Shown piece after piece: positions 33,848-42,729 of a DNA stretch of 64,000 nt. A program made the translations under genes and the position numbers. Source of the DNA: Gemmatimonadota bacterium (lineage in GTDB: Bacteria; Gemmatimonadota; Gemmatimonadetes; Longimicrobiales; Gaopeijiaceae); assembly GCA_029262115.1 (NCBI GenBank), contig JAJCZZ010000093.1:42683-106682 (forward strand). Direction: 5' to 3'. Each line of letters opens with the position of its first letter. The first letter of the stretch is position 1. The notes under the pieces are model-generated. The model was not told where the DNA came from. It saw only the letters and a list, made by a program, of their open reading frames with translations, and ran no database searches.

Positions 33848-34402
33848 CTACTCGCCCCCAGGCCGCGGTGTATACAGGTAGTCCGCCTCGCGCCGGGCGA
33901 TGTGGCACCCCTGACAACCGGGGAGCCGGCCCTGCATGGCCATACCGTTCGGCATCTGGTCGAGCGTACCGTCGGGTAGGTACTTCACGAAAAACCAGTC
34001 GTTGTGCTCGGCATTGTAGCCCGTTCGCTTGTACATGACCGTAATGGCCGCGAGGGTGCTGTCGGGCATGAAGTTCTCTTTGATGATCACCGCGCCGTTC
34101 GGCATGTTGACGTCGCCGGCGTTGAGCGCTGCAAGCGCCGCCCCGTTCGTGTACGTGGTCAACAGCCGACCATGGGGGTCGTTTCCGGCGTAAAGCTCAC
34201 CCATCCCGGGCCAGAGCTCCCACCCTTCCCGGTAGTCTTCCCCCTGGATGTGTGCCCACATCGCGGCTCCGGTGGTGTCCGGCGAGGGTGCGGCCACAAC
34301 CGCCGGCTCAGGTGCCGAACGGGGCTCGGGCTCCGGCTCGCCTCCGCAGGCGGTTGCAAGGAACAGGAGGGCGACTGGCGACATCTTGAGGGTGATACGC
34401 AC
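33848..34402 (-). CDS. Cytochrome P460-like lipoprotein
   Basis: 184 residues. GTG at 34402 with GGGAG upstream gives a clean lipoprotein signal (MRITLKMSPVALLFLATAC). The C-terminal part has the c-type heme motif CQGCH in RLPGCQGCHIARREADYLYT, and the region WPGMGELYAGNDPHGRLLTT, GAVIIKENF, NDWFFVKYLPDG fits the P460 fold (DUF/cytochrome_P460). P460 proteins oxidise hydroxylamine or detoxify nitrogen species in some bacteria; most orphan members are uncharacterised. The Lys that crosslinks heme in true P460 cannot be assigned here. Confidence 0.85.
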   Translation of the reverse strand: MRITLKMSPVALLFLATACGGEPEPEPRSAPEPAVVAAPSPDTTGAAMWAHIQGEDYREGWELWPGMGELYAGNDPHGRLLTTYTNGAALAALNAGDVNMPNGAVIIKENFMPDSTLAAITVMYKRTGYNAEHNDWFFVKYLPDGTLDQMPNGMAMQGRLPGCQGCHIARREADYLYTPRPGGE

Positions 34403-34651
34403 GTTTTCTCCCAGCTTGGATACGACTAGTGGTAACACTCGCGTAATCAACGGAAGCGTCGAAGGGTTCCGTCGCGGCAGCGTTGCGGCCGACTGGATCA
34501 CTGGATGGGCTCTTGTCCTCGGTCCGGGCGGGCTATCCGTGGCGGCGGGCGGATCGGCGTCGGGGAGGACCATCTCGGCGTGCAATCCGTAGTCGTGCAA
34601 CGGATCGAACGGCCGTCCGACCGGGACTGACAAGAACGCGCCGGGGCCGCC

Positions 34652-35248
34652 CTATGGCTCGGCCCGCTCCCGGTCGGACGTCTCCTCAAGCGCCTCTACC
34701 AGGCCCAGCATTCCCTCGCGTCCCGGCACCTCCCCGAACCGGGTAGCCCAAGATTTCAGGTAGGCCCAGTCGAGCCCAGCGGCCTGACGACGCACGACGC
34801 CCTCGACGTCCTCCATGTCGCGCGGCCGCCCCGCGAAGAGCTTGTGCAAAATCAGGTCTTCGGCCGTCGCGAACGGTACCTCTACGCTCTCCATAGCCAC
34901 ACGCACGGCCCTCTCCACCGCCTGCCCCTCATAGGGCGTCGTGGAGAAGATGATGTCGATCCGGATGAGCGTCCGGGGGTCGGCGACGGGAAGCACGAAC
35001 GTGTCCTGCACGAACGCCTCAACGTCGGCCGGGAGAGGTTCGAGCCCGAGGCGGTCGCAAACAGCCAGCACCCGGGGAAGCGACTCCGGGCCAGCGGCGA
35101 GCGTGACGTCGATGTCTTCCGTCAGACGCGGGATCCCGTGAAGCAGGACCGCCTGCCCCCCTATGAGCATGAAGCCGATTCCCTGCGCCTCCAACCCTGC
35201 GGCAACCCTCGAGATCAAGCCGGCGAAATCAGGAGGGGGGGAGGCCAT
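34652..35248 (-). CDS. AbiEii-like nucleotidyltransferase (toxin-type candidate)
   Basis: 198 residues. MLIGGQAVLLHGIPRLTEDI is the nucleotidyltransferase signature GG-x-AV..HG-x-x-R-x-T-x-D-x-D, with IRIDIIFSTTPYE as the third acidic strand and FATAEDLILHKLFAGRPRDM as the downstream helix. Relatives act as type IV toxins or as DUF6036 proteins. It overlaps the preceding 73-residue gene by 20 bases. Confidence 0.85.
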   Translation of the reverse strand: MASPPPDFAGLISRVAAGLEAQGIGFMLIGGQAVLLHGIPRLTEDIDVTLAAGPESLPRVLAVCDRLGLEPLPADVEAFVQDTFVLPVADPRTLIRIDIIFSTTPYEGQAVERAVRVAMESVEVPFATAEDLILHKLFAGRPRDMEDVEGVVRRQAAGLDWAYLKSWATRFGEVPGREGMLGLVEALEETSDRERAEP

Positions 35249-35450
35249 TCACCGCTCTCGCGATCCGGAGGTCGGGGGCGATGTCGGCTTGCCAATCGGT
35301 CGCTGCATCGCCCCGAGCCTCGGCAAGACTGCGGGCGTGTGCCCACAACGCCGAAAATCGGGCGAGGGACTCCTCATAGCCCAGGTGGGCATAGGCGTGT
35401 CGCTCCCATCGCCGCTCGAGGGCGTCGAGCTCTGGAGTTCGCCTCAGCAT
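35229..35450 (-). CDS. Small partner of the AbiEii-like gene
   Basis: 73 residues, acidic/basic and helical: ELDALERRWERHAYAHLGYE, ESLARFSALWAHARSLAEAR. No DNA-binding motif is evident. Its long overlap with the nucleotidyltransferase gene implies coupled expression; it is the likely antitoxin or cofactor (inference from context, not from sequence family). Confidence 0.7.
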   Translation of the reverse strand: MLRRTPELDALERRWERHAYAHLGYEESLARFSALWAHARSLAEARGDAATDWQADIAPDLRIARAVNGLPPS

Positions 35451-35471
35451 GAGGGACCCATCGGGTTCAGT

Positions 35472-35568
35472 GTGAGGGACTGGCGTCGCGGATCTTTGCG
35501 CCGAAGGTCATACCCCACACGCCGACGAAACGTGCTACGAGCAACCGTGCATGCACTGAGTCCCTCAC
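35472..35568. repeat. 10-bp inverted repeat with a 77-bp spacer
   Basis: GTGAGGGACT at 35472-35481 and its exact complement AGTCCCTCAC at 35559-35568 bracket a gene-free stretch between two minus-strand units. CAG at the outer edge is also partly matched. Function unknown; chance is possible. Confidence 0.35.
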
Positions 35569-35601
35569 CGCTGAGGGTCGGGCGCTGTCGTGCCCGCCCG
35601 T

Positions 35602-38253
35602 CTACTCGGTGCGCAACGATCGCATCGGGTCCACGCCCGATGCGCGACGTGCGGGCAGGTAGCTTGCCAGGACGGCAACGCCCAGGAGGAACAGAGACAT
35701 GGCCACGAACGTCGGGGCATGTCCGGGTGGGACATCGAACAGTAGCCCGCGGAGGAGGCGGGTCAGGGCAAGCGCGGCGACCATCCCCATCGTGAGGCCG
35801 ATGACCACGACGCGGGCGCCCTGCGCCATCACCATGAGCCGTACCTGATCCGCCCGGGCGCCCAGTGCCATGCGCACGCCGATCTCCCGCGTCCGTTGCG
35901 AGACCGCGTAGGACAGCACGCCGAACAGTCCCACGGCGCCGAGCACCAGAGCCAGCCCCGCGGCAATGCCGAGCGTGAGCATCGTGAACGAGAGCTCAGC
36001 CATTGAGCGGGCCGCCAACCCCTCCATGGTAAACACTCGGTACATGGGTGAGTTCGGGTCCGCCTCTCGTGCGAGTTCGCGGATCTCGCCAGCCAGGGAC
36101 GCCGCGTTCGGTGACTTGACCACATACGCCGGGGAAGCGACGGCGTACAGCCGAGGGCTGGGTCCCACCATGGGGAGGTAGAGGAGACGTTCCGGCTCTG
36201 ATTGACGAAAGTCCTGCAGGAAGACGTCCTCGACCACGCCGATGACGGTCCACCACATCGGAGCCCCGCGAGGCCGGATCCGCTGTCCGAGTGGTTCCTC
36301 CCCGGGCCAGAGGAAGTCGGCCAGCGCCTTGCCGACGATGGCCTCCGTCAGCCCGTTTTCGCCGTCGATGCGGTCGAACACGCGGCCTGCCAACAACTCG
36401 ATGCCCATGGTCGCGAAGTAGTCACCACCGGTCATCGTCACGCGCAGGAGCGGTTCTTCCTGCTCGCCCGCTTCCGTGTGTTCGGTCTGGAAGAATGTGT
36501 CCCCCGCGCCCTCGTCCAGCGGCAGTTGGTTGACGACTCCGACGGACTCCACACCGGGTAGCGCTGCGATCCGGTCCATGAACGCATAGTGGAAACGCGC
36601 GTAGGAGGGGCCGTCGTTGAGATCCTCGCCCGACGGTGCGATCTGGAACGTGAAGATGTCCTCGATCTCGTAGCCGGGATCGACGTGGCTCAGGTGCCAG
36701 AAGCTCTGCAGCAGGAGCGCCGCGCCCACCAGCAGCACAAAAGCGGACGCCGTTTGCACCACGATCAGGGCGTCCCGACCTCGCGCCCAGGTTGAGCCGC
36801 CGGAACCGCCGGCGTCCCTCACGCCGCTGACGAGCGTCGGACGGGAGAACCCTAGGGCCGGAACAAGGCCGAACGCGATCGCCGCAAGCAAGGAGACCGC
36901 GCCCGCGAACACGAGCGCGCCGAAATCGAGCGTTGCCGCGCCGAGCCGGGGCACGCCCTCCGGCGCAATGCTGATGAGCAGGGGCACTCCCAGCCCCGCC
37001 ACGAACGTGCCGAGTGCACCTCCAGCCGCCGCCAACAGGAGGGCCTCGGACATCTGGATGCGCACGAGCCCCGATCGACCGGAACCGAGGGCATGCCGGA
37101 CCGCGAGGTCCTGCCTCCGGCTCTCGGAGCGGGCGATAAACAGGTTGGCCACATTCGCGCAGGCGATCAGGAGCACGACGCCGACGGTTCCGAGGAGCAT
37201 CCACAGCGGCCCGGCAATGTCACCGACCAGCTCGTCCTCCAGAGGTCGGACGAGGGCCTGGTGCCGGCTCATGATCTCGGCATAGACGCGTGGGCCTCCA
37301 AGACGCTCGGGCATGGTTGCGGCTACGGAGGACAGCTCCGACGTCAGAGCTTCGGGCGTAGCGCCGGGCGCGAGGCGGGCGACCACGCCCCAGTCGAAGC
37401 CTCCGGGAGTCAGAGCCGACGGATCTATAGTCACCGGAATCCACAGCGAGCCCCTCTCATCGGGGAAGAGGAAGTCCGGGCCCATGACACCAACGACGGT
37501 ACGCTGGGCCCCCGCGATGTCGTGGGCCGTTCCGATGATGTCGGGGTCCGAGCCGAACCAAGTGCTCCACAACCGATGACTGATGACGACGACATCGCCG
37601 GCGTCTGCATCGGTGGGGATCCGTCCCCGCGCCGCCGACACGCCCAGCGTGCTGAAGAACGACGGGGTGACCCGGGCCATGAAGAGACGTTCGACGTTCT
37701 CGCCGGCGCGCATGGTGGACTGCACGACGCCATACAGCCCGATGTCGTCGATCAAGTCCGACTGCTCTCGATACGCGACGAACAGCTCGTCCGGAACGCC
37801 GAATTCTCCCTCGAGCTCTGACCCGGGAGCGGTGCCCTGGATCGAGACCAGGCGGTCCGCGTTCTCGAAAGGAAGCGGGTTAAGCAGCACGGCGTCGACC
37901 ACGCTGAAGATCGCCGTATTCGCCCCAATCGCGAGCGCGAGGGTGGTGACGACCACCAGCGAGAAGGCGGGCGCTCGACGAAGCGCTCGACCGGCGTATC
38001 TGAGGTCTGCAACCCAATGCTCACTCGTGCCCATGGTCCACCTCCCCTCGTGAAGTCCTTCTAGCACCCGCGCCCATAGCAGTGACGCGGCCAGCTCCAA
38101 TGCCTCGATGCCCGTCGCGACGGCCGCGCGCGCGGGTCCCATCCGCTCCATCCTCCCTCGGTGGGCTTCCTCGATGTCGCCGATGAGGTCCTCCGCCCGC
38201 TCGGACGGCTCCAGCCTTCTCAATAGACGGCGGGCCCATCTCGGCGACCGCAT
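35602..38253 (-). CDS. ADOP-type FtsX/MacB-like permease (pair 3)
   Basis: 883 residues from ATG 38253. The soluble leader (RWARRLLRRLEPSERAEDLI, GDIEEAHRGR) is followed by DLRYAGRALRRAPAFSLVVV and a first periplasmic domain, then LLIACANVANLFIARSESRR near 395 and, after a second periplasmic domain, LFGVLSYAVSQRTREIGVRM near 790. The last residues (PARRASGVDPMRSLRTE) are the family ending. Longer in-frame starts exist upstream but would overlap the PadR gene. Confidence 0.9.
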   Translation of the reverse strand: MRSPRWARRLLRRLEPSERAEDLIGDIEEAHRGRMERMGPARAAVATGIEALELAASLLWARVLEGLHEGRWTMGTSEHWVADLRYAGRALRRAPAFSLVVVTTLALAIGANTAIFSVVDAVLLNPLPFENADRLVSIQGTAPGSELEGEFGVPDELFVAYREQSDLIDDIGLYGVVQSTMRAGENVERLFMARVTPSFFSTLGVSAARGRIPTDADAGDVVVISHRLWSTWFGSDPDIIGTAHDIAGAQRTVVGVMGPDFLFPDERGSLWIPVTIDPSALTPGGFDWGVVARLAPGATPEALTSELSSVAATMPERLGGPRVYAEIMSRHQALVRPLEDELVGDIAGPLWMLLGTVGVVLLIACANVANLFIARSESRRQDLAVRHALGSGRSGLVRIQMSEALLLAAAGGALGTFVAGLGVPLLISIAPEGVPRLGAATLDFGALVFAGAVSLLAAIAFGLVPALGFSRPTLVSGVRDAGGSGGSTWARGRDALIVVQTASAFVLLVGAALLLQSFWHLSHVDPGYEIEDIFTFQIAPSGEDLNDGPSYARFHYAFMDRIAALPGVESVGVVNQLPLDEGAGDTFFQTEHTEAGEQEEPLLRVTMTGGDYFATMGIELLAGRVFDRIDGENGLTEAIVGKALADFLWPGEEPLGQRIRPRGAPMWWTVIGVVEDVFLQDFRQSEPERLLYLPMVGPSPRLYAVASPAYVVKSPNAASLAGEIRELAREADPNSPMYRVFTMEGLAARSMAELSFTMLTLGIAAGLALVLGAVGLFGVLSYAVSQRTREIGVRMALGARADQVRLMVMAQGARVVVIGLTMGMVAALALTRLLRGLLFDVPPGHAPTFVAMSLFLLGVAVLASYLPARRASGVDPMRSLRTE

Positions 38254-38287
38254 CACGCGCGCGGTCTCTCGTTGGGCGCCCTGTCGA

Positions 38288-38614
38288 TCATCCCACGAGC
38301 CACCCAAGCCCATCGGCCATCGCGTGTACCGCGCCGGCCGCTTCACGGGCCGCGCGTGCACCGTCGGCCTCAACGGTCACGAGCCGACGCGGCTTGCCGC
38401 CTCGTTCAGGGCGAGGATCACCGAGAAAGGTCGCCACCAGGCCCTTGGCTTCCAGTCGCCGCAACGTCGTGTAGACGTTCGCGCGCCGGACCGAGCGTCC
38501 GGTTCGTTCGGCGATCTCCGCGGCGATCGACACCGTGTACGCCTCGTCCGGCCCCAACTGGAGCGCAGCCAGAACGACAAGGAGTTCGAATTCAGCGAGT
38601 GAAGAAGAGGGCAT
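38288..38614 (-). CDS. PadR-family transcriptional regulator (pair 3)
   Basis: 108 residues: AEFELLVVLAALQLGPDEAY, SVRRANVYTTLRRLEAKGLV and KPRRLVTVEADGARAAREAA fit PadR. It starts at ATG 38614, seconds after the dyad at 38630-38644 on the minus strand. The permease begins 35 bases downstream of its stop. Confidence 0.88.
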   Translation of the reverse strand: MPSSSLAEFELLVVLAALQLGPDEAYTVSIAAEIAERTGRSVRRANVYTTLRRLEAKGLVATFLGDPRPERGGKPRRLVTVEADGARAAREAAGAVHAMADGLGWLVG

Positions 38615-38629
38615 GCGGTCACCAGTATA

Positions 38630-38644
38630 AGTCACGTTATGACT
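38630..38644. promoter_or_regulatory. Dyad upstream of padR (pair 3)
   Basis: AGTCA (38630-38634), CGTTA, TGACT (38640-38644), inside a locally AT-rich stretch ~20 bases before the PadR start on the minus strand. It is a candidate operator overlapping the promoter. Confidence 0.5.
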
Positions 38645-38887
38645 ATTTAACCAGAACGGCTCGACATCGCCAACCTTCACGCCTCTCCCCGGAGGCGTGG
38701 CGAGCGTTCCGGCCGCACCCTCGCACCTCCCTTGGTCGAAATCGTTGACCGTGCGGGGGACGGGGAGAACGTTCGGGATGAGTCGGGAGGAAATTTCCGC
38801 CGACGGCCGGCCCGGCGCCCTCGTCGAAGTCGAAGTCCGCCAGATCGATGCTCTTGTCATCACAACCGATGAGGGGACCTTCCGCCC

Positions 38888-40111
38888 TCACGACCCCCTC
38901 AGCCGCTTCCTCCTGTACTCAATAGATCGGCGCAGCTTGCCAACCTTCCTGTCATCGAACGGAAGCGCAGGCAAGTCGTCGATCCAGAGATCAACGCCAT
39001 CGCACAACTCGGTCAGAACACGCTCCACCGCTCGCTGCCTGAGGTCCACCGCGGCGCCCAGGGCGAGGAAATCGTCGCGCCCGATGTCCTCCTTCCCACG
39101 TCCGTTGATGGTCAGCGCCATGGTCGTATCGCCGTACGGGTAGGACGAGGGAACATCGTAGGCCGGCGTCACACGCCACTCACCCTCCGGCAGCATCAGA
39201 ATGGAGAAGTTCTTCGCGTGCGCGTCTCCATTGCAGGACAAGTAGGCGAACGCTACTTGGCGGAGCAGGTTGAGCGCCGCCACCGGTCTCGCGCGGCATT
39301 CGCTGGCCAGGGCGTCGACCACTGCCTCGGTTGTGACGCGGTACTTGTCGGCCGGGTAGCGGCCAAGGACCTGGCAGGCATCCTCTTGAGCCAGCGCGGC
39401 CAAACCCTCCTTTTGCGCGACACGGTCGAAGCGCCGCACCAGGAGACCCGGGGTGCCTTCGGCATCGGTCACGACTTCCGCATCCGCGATATCGAGTCCC
39501 GATCGACCTGCCGCATCGAGGAAGAACGCCTCGTTCGCGACGAGGTGCGGAAACTCAGGCGGGTTCAACTTCAGGATGTACCGAGCGTTCTCGCGGGCGA
39601 CCGGCACGTTGATCATGCGAGCCGAGGCCTTGTCCTGGACTCCAGGGATCCCGACTCGGTCGACCGCAGGAGGGGTTCCGAAGGACGCTCTCAAGACGTC
39701 GGCAAAGCGGACCTCGCCCCACGTCGAAATGGTGATCTGCGGTTCTACATCACCCGTGCCATCTCCGTAAGGAATGACTTGCACGTCTCCAATGGCGTCT
39801 GCCCCGACCGCGAGCAGCAGCGTCAACTCATCGTCCGCGGACGTCTTGACCGCAGATCTCAACGCCGTCAGACGTCGCCCTTCCGGAAGCAAGCCGGAGA
39901 AGAACGGGGGCAGGGCCCCGGGGGCGTGCGTAACGACCGGGTCCAACGAAACCGGGAGCGTCGTGGCCACAGAGGCTCGGCCCCGTTCGATGTAATCTCG
40001 GTCGTAGGCAAAGACCACAGAGTTCGGCTGCCGTGTGAGAGAGGCCGCCGGCACGCCTTGCTTGAGAACCGTAGCCCGCTCGACGGCTCGCAGTTCATCG
40101 AGAGCCCTCAT
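38888..40111 (-). CDS. hipA: HipA-family serine/threonine kinase toxin
   Basis: 407 residues, full HipA length. The N-terminal lobe has GALPPFFSGLLPEGRRLTAL; the kinase part has GVQDKASARM (phosphate loop), YILKLNPPEFPHLVANEAFF, catalytic SCNGDAHAKNFSIL (H-x-K-N), and metal site TPAYDVPSSYPYGD. HipA phosphorylates aminoacyl-tRNA synthetases in characterised members, arresting growth. Its ATG overlaps the hipB stop as ATGA. Confidence 0.93.
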   Translation of the reverse strand: MRALDELRAVERATVLKQGVPAASLTRQPNSVVFAYDRDYIERGRASVATTLPVSLDPVVTHAPGALPPFFSGLLPEGRRLTALRSAVKTSADDELTLLLAVGADAIGDVQVIPYGDGTGDVEPQITISTWGEVRFADVLRASFGTPPAVDRVGIPGVQDKASARMINVPVARENARYILKLNPPEFPHLVANEAFFLDAAGRSGLDIADAEVVTDAEGTPGLLVRRFDRVAQKEGLAALAQEDACQVLGRYPADKYRVTTEAVVDALASECRARPVAALNLLRQVAFAYLSCNGDAHAKNFSILMLPEGEWRVTPAYDVPSSYPYGDTTMALTINGRGKEDIGRDDFLALGAAVDLRQRAVERVLTELCDGVDLWIDDLPALPFDDRKVGKLRRSIEYRRKRLRGS

Positions 40112-40413
40112 CGCTCATCGCCTGAATCCGGGCCTGCTTCAGCCGAGACAGCTATGCGGCCGCGGCCGGGAGCCACCACCAGGTCCAGCCCCAACACCTC
40201 GAGAACGTCGAGGACCTTGTCCAGGCGCAGGCTGGCCTTCCCGTTCTCCAACGTGTGAACAAACCGTTGCGAGCAACCGGCCAGGTCCGCCAACTCCACT
40301 TGCCGGAGACCGAGGGACTTGCGACGGTTCCGTACCGCGTTGTGGAGCGACGTCGTGCGCTGTTGGTCGGCTGGTCCTTGGATGCGGGCTGCGTGTCGTT
40401 CGACCCCAGCCAT
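40108..40413 (-). CDS. hipB: HipB-family XRE antitoxin
   Basis: 101 residues. NRRKSLGLRQVELADLAGCS, QRFVHTLENGKASLRLDKVL and LDLVVAP give the HipB helix-turn-helix. GGGAG precedes the ATG. It comes first and overlaps hipA, the usual order; it neutralises the kinase and represses the operon. Confidence 0.92.
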   Translation of the reverse strand: MAGVERHAARIQGPADQQRTTSLHNAVRNRRKSLGLRQVELADLAGCSQRFVHTLENGKASLRLDKVLDVLEVLGLDLVVAPGRGRIAVSAEAGPDSGDER

Positions 40414-40447
40414 ATCTCCCTTCCCCCTATAATCGATCGTGCATCTT

Positions 40448-40464
40448 TCTCGAAGATCTCGAAG
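40448..40464. promoter_or_regulatory. Tandem TCTCGAAG repeat, candidate HipB operator
   Basis: TCTCGAAG at 40448-40455 and 40457-40464 (9-bp period) lies about 40 bases upstream of hipB on the minus strand, in the only AT-richer segment of the region. Confidence 0.4.
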
Positions 40465-40539
40465 TATGGGAGGTCACCGGGGTCATTGCAATAGCATATA
40501 TGTTCGTTCGTGCACATGTCCGCTTTCCGGAGGCATCCG

Positions 40540-40761
40540 TCACCGGTCAAGCGCGAGCATGCGCACGATCGTGCCGATCACGAAGTGACTGCGTCCATCC
40601 TCCTTCATCTCCTGCATATGAAGAGCCAGCGGTCGGTCGTCGACCGGCTCGGAGACGAAACCCGAAGGAGGCACCGGAGTGATGGGTCGGATGCCGATGG
40701 ACAGGTCGGAGGAAACGGGCCCGAACGGGTCGAGAGGCCGGATGGTGCCGGCACCCGCCAT
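40540..40761 (-). CDS. Small hypothetical protein or remnant
   Basis: 73 residues. Composition is fairly natural (VSSDLSIGIRPITPVPPSGF, KEDGRSHFVIGTIVRMLALD) but there is no ribosome site or known motif. It lies between hipB and the glycosyltransferase, in the latter's direction. It may be the tail of a lost gene. Confidence 0.3.
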   Translation of the reverse strand: MAGAGTIRPLDPFGPVSSDLSIGIRPITPVPPSGFVSEPVDDRPLALHMQEMKEDGRSHFVIGTIVRMLALDR

Positions 40762-40851
40762 CGACCGCCCGGCCGGCGCCGGGGCTATCGACGCCGGCTG
40801 GGCCGCAAGTGCCGGATTGGCGCAACGGATGTGGGCCGCGGCACGGCATCT

Positions 40852-42576
40852 TTACGGTTTCATGGAGATGCGGAGGGCGTGCAGAAGCGGAGGCATGTCG
40901 AGTTCGAAGGCGTAGAGGCCGGGCACGGCGCTCAGGCCGGATCCGATCGGTGCCGCGTTTGCGAGCGCGAGAAGCTCGTCGACGAACGGCGGACGCCAGC
41001 CGCCTACCAGGAGCACCAGGGGTTCACGTTCCCGCAGTCTTAGCTCGGGGAAGGCCTCGTCCGCTTCGGGGAAGACCCTGGCCAGATGGCTTCCCGCCGT
41101 TCGGTCTTCCCCCGCCGTAAAGTTCCAAGCACGGCTGACGAGCACCTTTCGTCGGCCGTACGTGAAATGGAAGAGCGACCCGTCGGCAGACTCCGTCGCG
41201 GTTTCCCGCTCCTTCGGGTACAGCGGCAAGAACAGGTAGAAGGTCTGCGCGCTCATGACCATCATTTCGGGCTCACCGGCGGGGTCCAAGAACTCGATCA
41301 TCTGCGTGAGGTCGGCCACGCGGAGAACCTGGTCGGTGGGTGCCCACGGCGCCTTCGGCACGCCGATGATGACGCCGACGGGCCCGCCGATCGCGAGAAG
41401 CAGGATCGCCGCGGCGGGCAGGAAGCGCTGGCTCCGGATCCGCGCGGACCACAAGAGCCGGCCACCGAGCCAGCCGATCGCCGGGGCGGTGAAGCCGAGG
41501 AGCCAGGAGGAGTGGCGCGTCGCACCTAGAGGGTAGACGCCGATCGACGCGACCGTGATCGCCACGAGGAGCCCGCCACCCGCGACGACCGCGAGCGTCC
41601 GGTCCCGGCCCACTGCCGACCACGCAATCGCCCAGAGAGTGAAGAGTGCGGCCGGGCCCATGAGCCAGGGGATCGCGACCAGGTACTGAAAGCCCAAATA
41701 GGCGAACCACACGTCACCTGGTGCGTCGATCATGTAAGGGCTGAGCCAGCCGGCCAGGGCATCGGCGGCAAGATCCGTCCCGGACAGGGCTCGGACATGA
41801 AAGAAGTACAAGCTCAGGAAGAGGATCCCCGGAATCGCCTGGGCGAAGGCCATTCGTTGCCAGCGGGCGTCGTACAGCCCCCGTCGGGCCCCTTCGTAGA
41901 GGACGAGCAGCCCGAAGACGCCGAGCGCCAGAACCGCGCTGTAGTGCGTCAGAAGCGCGAGCGAGACGAGACCCATATAGGCCACGAGTGCCCGGCCCGA
42001 GCCGCCGTTGCGGTAGCGCAGGAGACAGAACAGGGCGCTCGCCAGGAGCGCCAGCAGCAGCATGTACGGTCGCATCACCTGTGAGAGCTCGATCGCGCCT
42101 GGCGAGATCGCGATGACGAGGGCGGCAAGCAGCCCAGCGTCCTCGTCGAAGTGGAACCGCCGGGTAGTGATGGAATCGGGTTCTCCCGGCTCCTCGGTCG
42201 GGGCTCCATCTGTTGGCGACCCCATTGCCCCACGCGCCAACTCACGTGCGGCGACCCACACGGCGACGATCGCTGCCAGTCCGCAAATTACGGAGAAGGC
42301 GCGGAACCACAGAAAATCCCAGGTCAGCGCACCGAACCCGCGCAGAATCAGATAGTAAAGCGGGGGATGCGCGTTGGTCGTGACCTCCTGCCAGAACCCC
42401 GCGAAGTCGGCCCGGGTCAGGATCGAGTAATAGATCCCCTCGTCCGGATTCAGCCACCACTCGGTGAGTCCCCGCAGGCGCAGGGCGAGCCCTATGACCA
42501 GAACGCCACCCAAGGCCCGATGGCGCGACACGAATCCGCGCACCGTCGAAGTCAACAGCCGGGCTCCGCCGCTCAT
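40852..42576 (-). CDS. GT-C membrane glycosyltransferase (GT39/ArnT-like)
   Basis: 574 residues with about 10-12 membrane helices. After the first helix comes the signature acidic loop WWLNPDEGIYYSILTRADFA, and then TTNAHPPLYYLILRGFGALT, the DE and HPPLYY motifs of protein-mannosyl/arabinosyl transferase-like GT-C enzymes. These use polyprenyl-phosphate sugars on the periplasmic side. It is divergent from the GT2-methyltransferase gene, which may make the lipid-linked donor or a linked glycan. Confidence 0.88.
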   Translation of the reverse strand: MSGGARLLTSTVRGFVSRHRALGGVLVIGLALRLRGLTEWWLNPDEGIYYSILTRADFAGFWQEVTTNAHPPLYYLILRGFGALTWDFLWFRAFSVICGLAAIVAVWVAARELARGAMGSPTDGAPTEEPGEPDSITTRRFHFDEDAGLLAALVIAISPGAIELSQVMRPYMLLLALLASALFCLLRYRNGGSGRALVAYMGLVSLALLTHYSAVLALGVFGLLVLYEGARRGLYDARWQRMAFAQAIPGILFLSLYFFHVRALSGTDLAADALAGWLSPYMIDAPGDVWFAYLGFQYLVAIPWLMGPAALFTLWAIAWSAVGRDRTLAVVAGGGLLVAITVASIGVYPLGATRHSSWLLGFTAPAIGWLGGRLLWSARIRSQRFLPAAAILLLAIGGPVGVIIGVPKAPWAPTDQVLRVADLTQMIEFLDPAGEPEMMVMSAQTFYLFLPLYPKERETATESADGSLFHFTYGRRKVLVSRAWNFTAGEDRTAGSHLARVFPEADEAFPELRLREREPLVLLVGGWRPPFVDELLALANAAPIGSGLSAVPGLYAFELDMPPLLHALRISMKP

Positions 42577-42729
42577 CGGGGAGGGCAGGGGACGGGCGCG
42601 GGGAAGGTGAGCTTGATCACATGAGGCAAGGTACCATCGCGCGGATGGGTGAAGCCAGACACTCGTGCAACGGCGGGGGCACCTACGACGCTATTGTACG
42701 GGCCTGTCCCACGCTCCATTTTGGAAGTC

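Noticed and set aside
39218..40258. 346-codon frame antisense to hipA
   Set aside because: Shadow of hipA; His/Arg-rich with no domain pattern.
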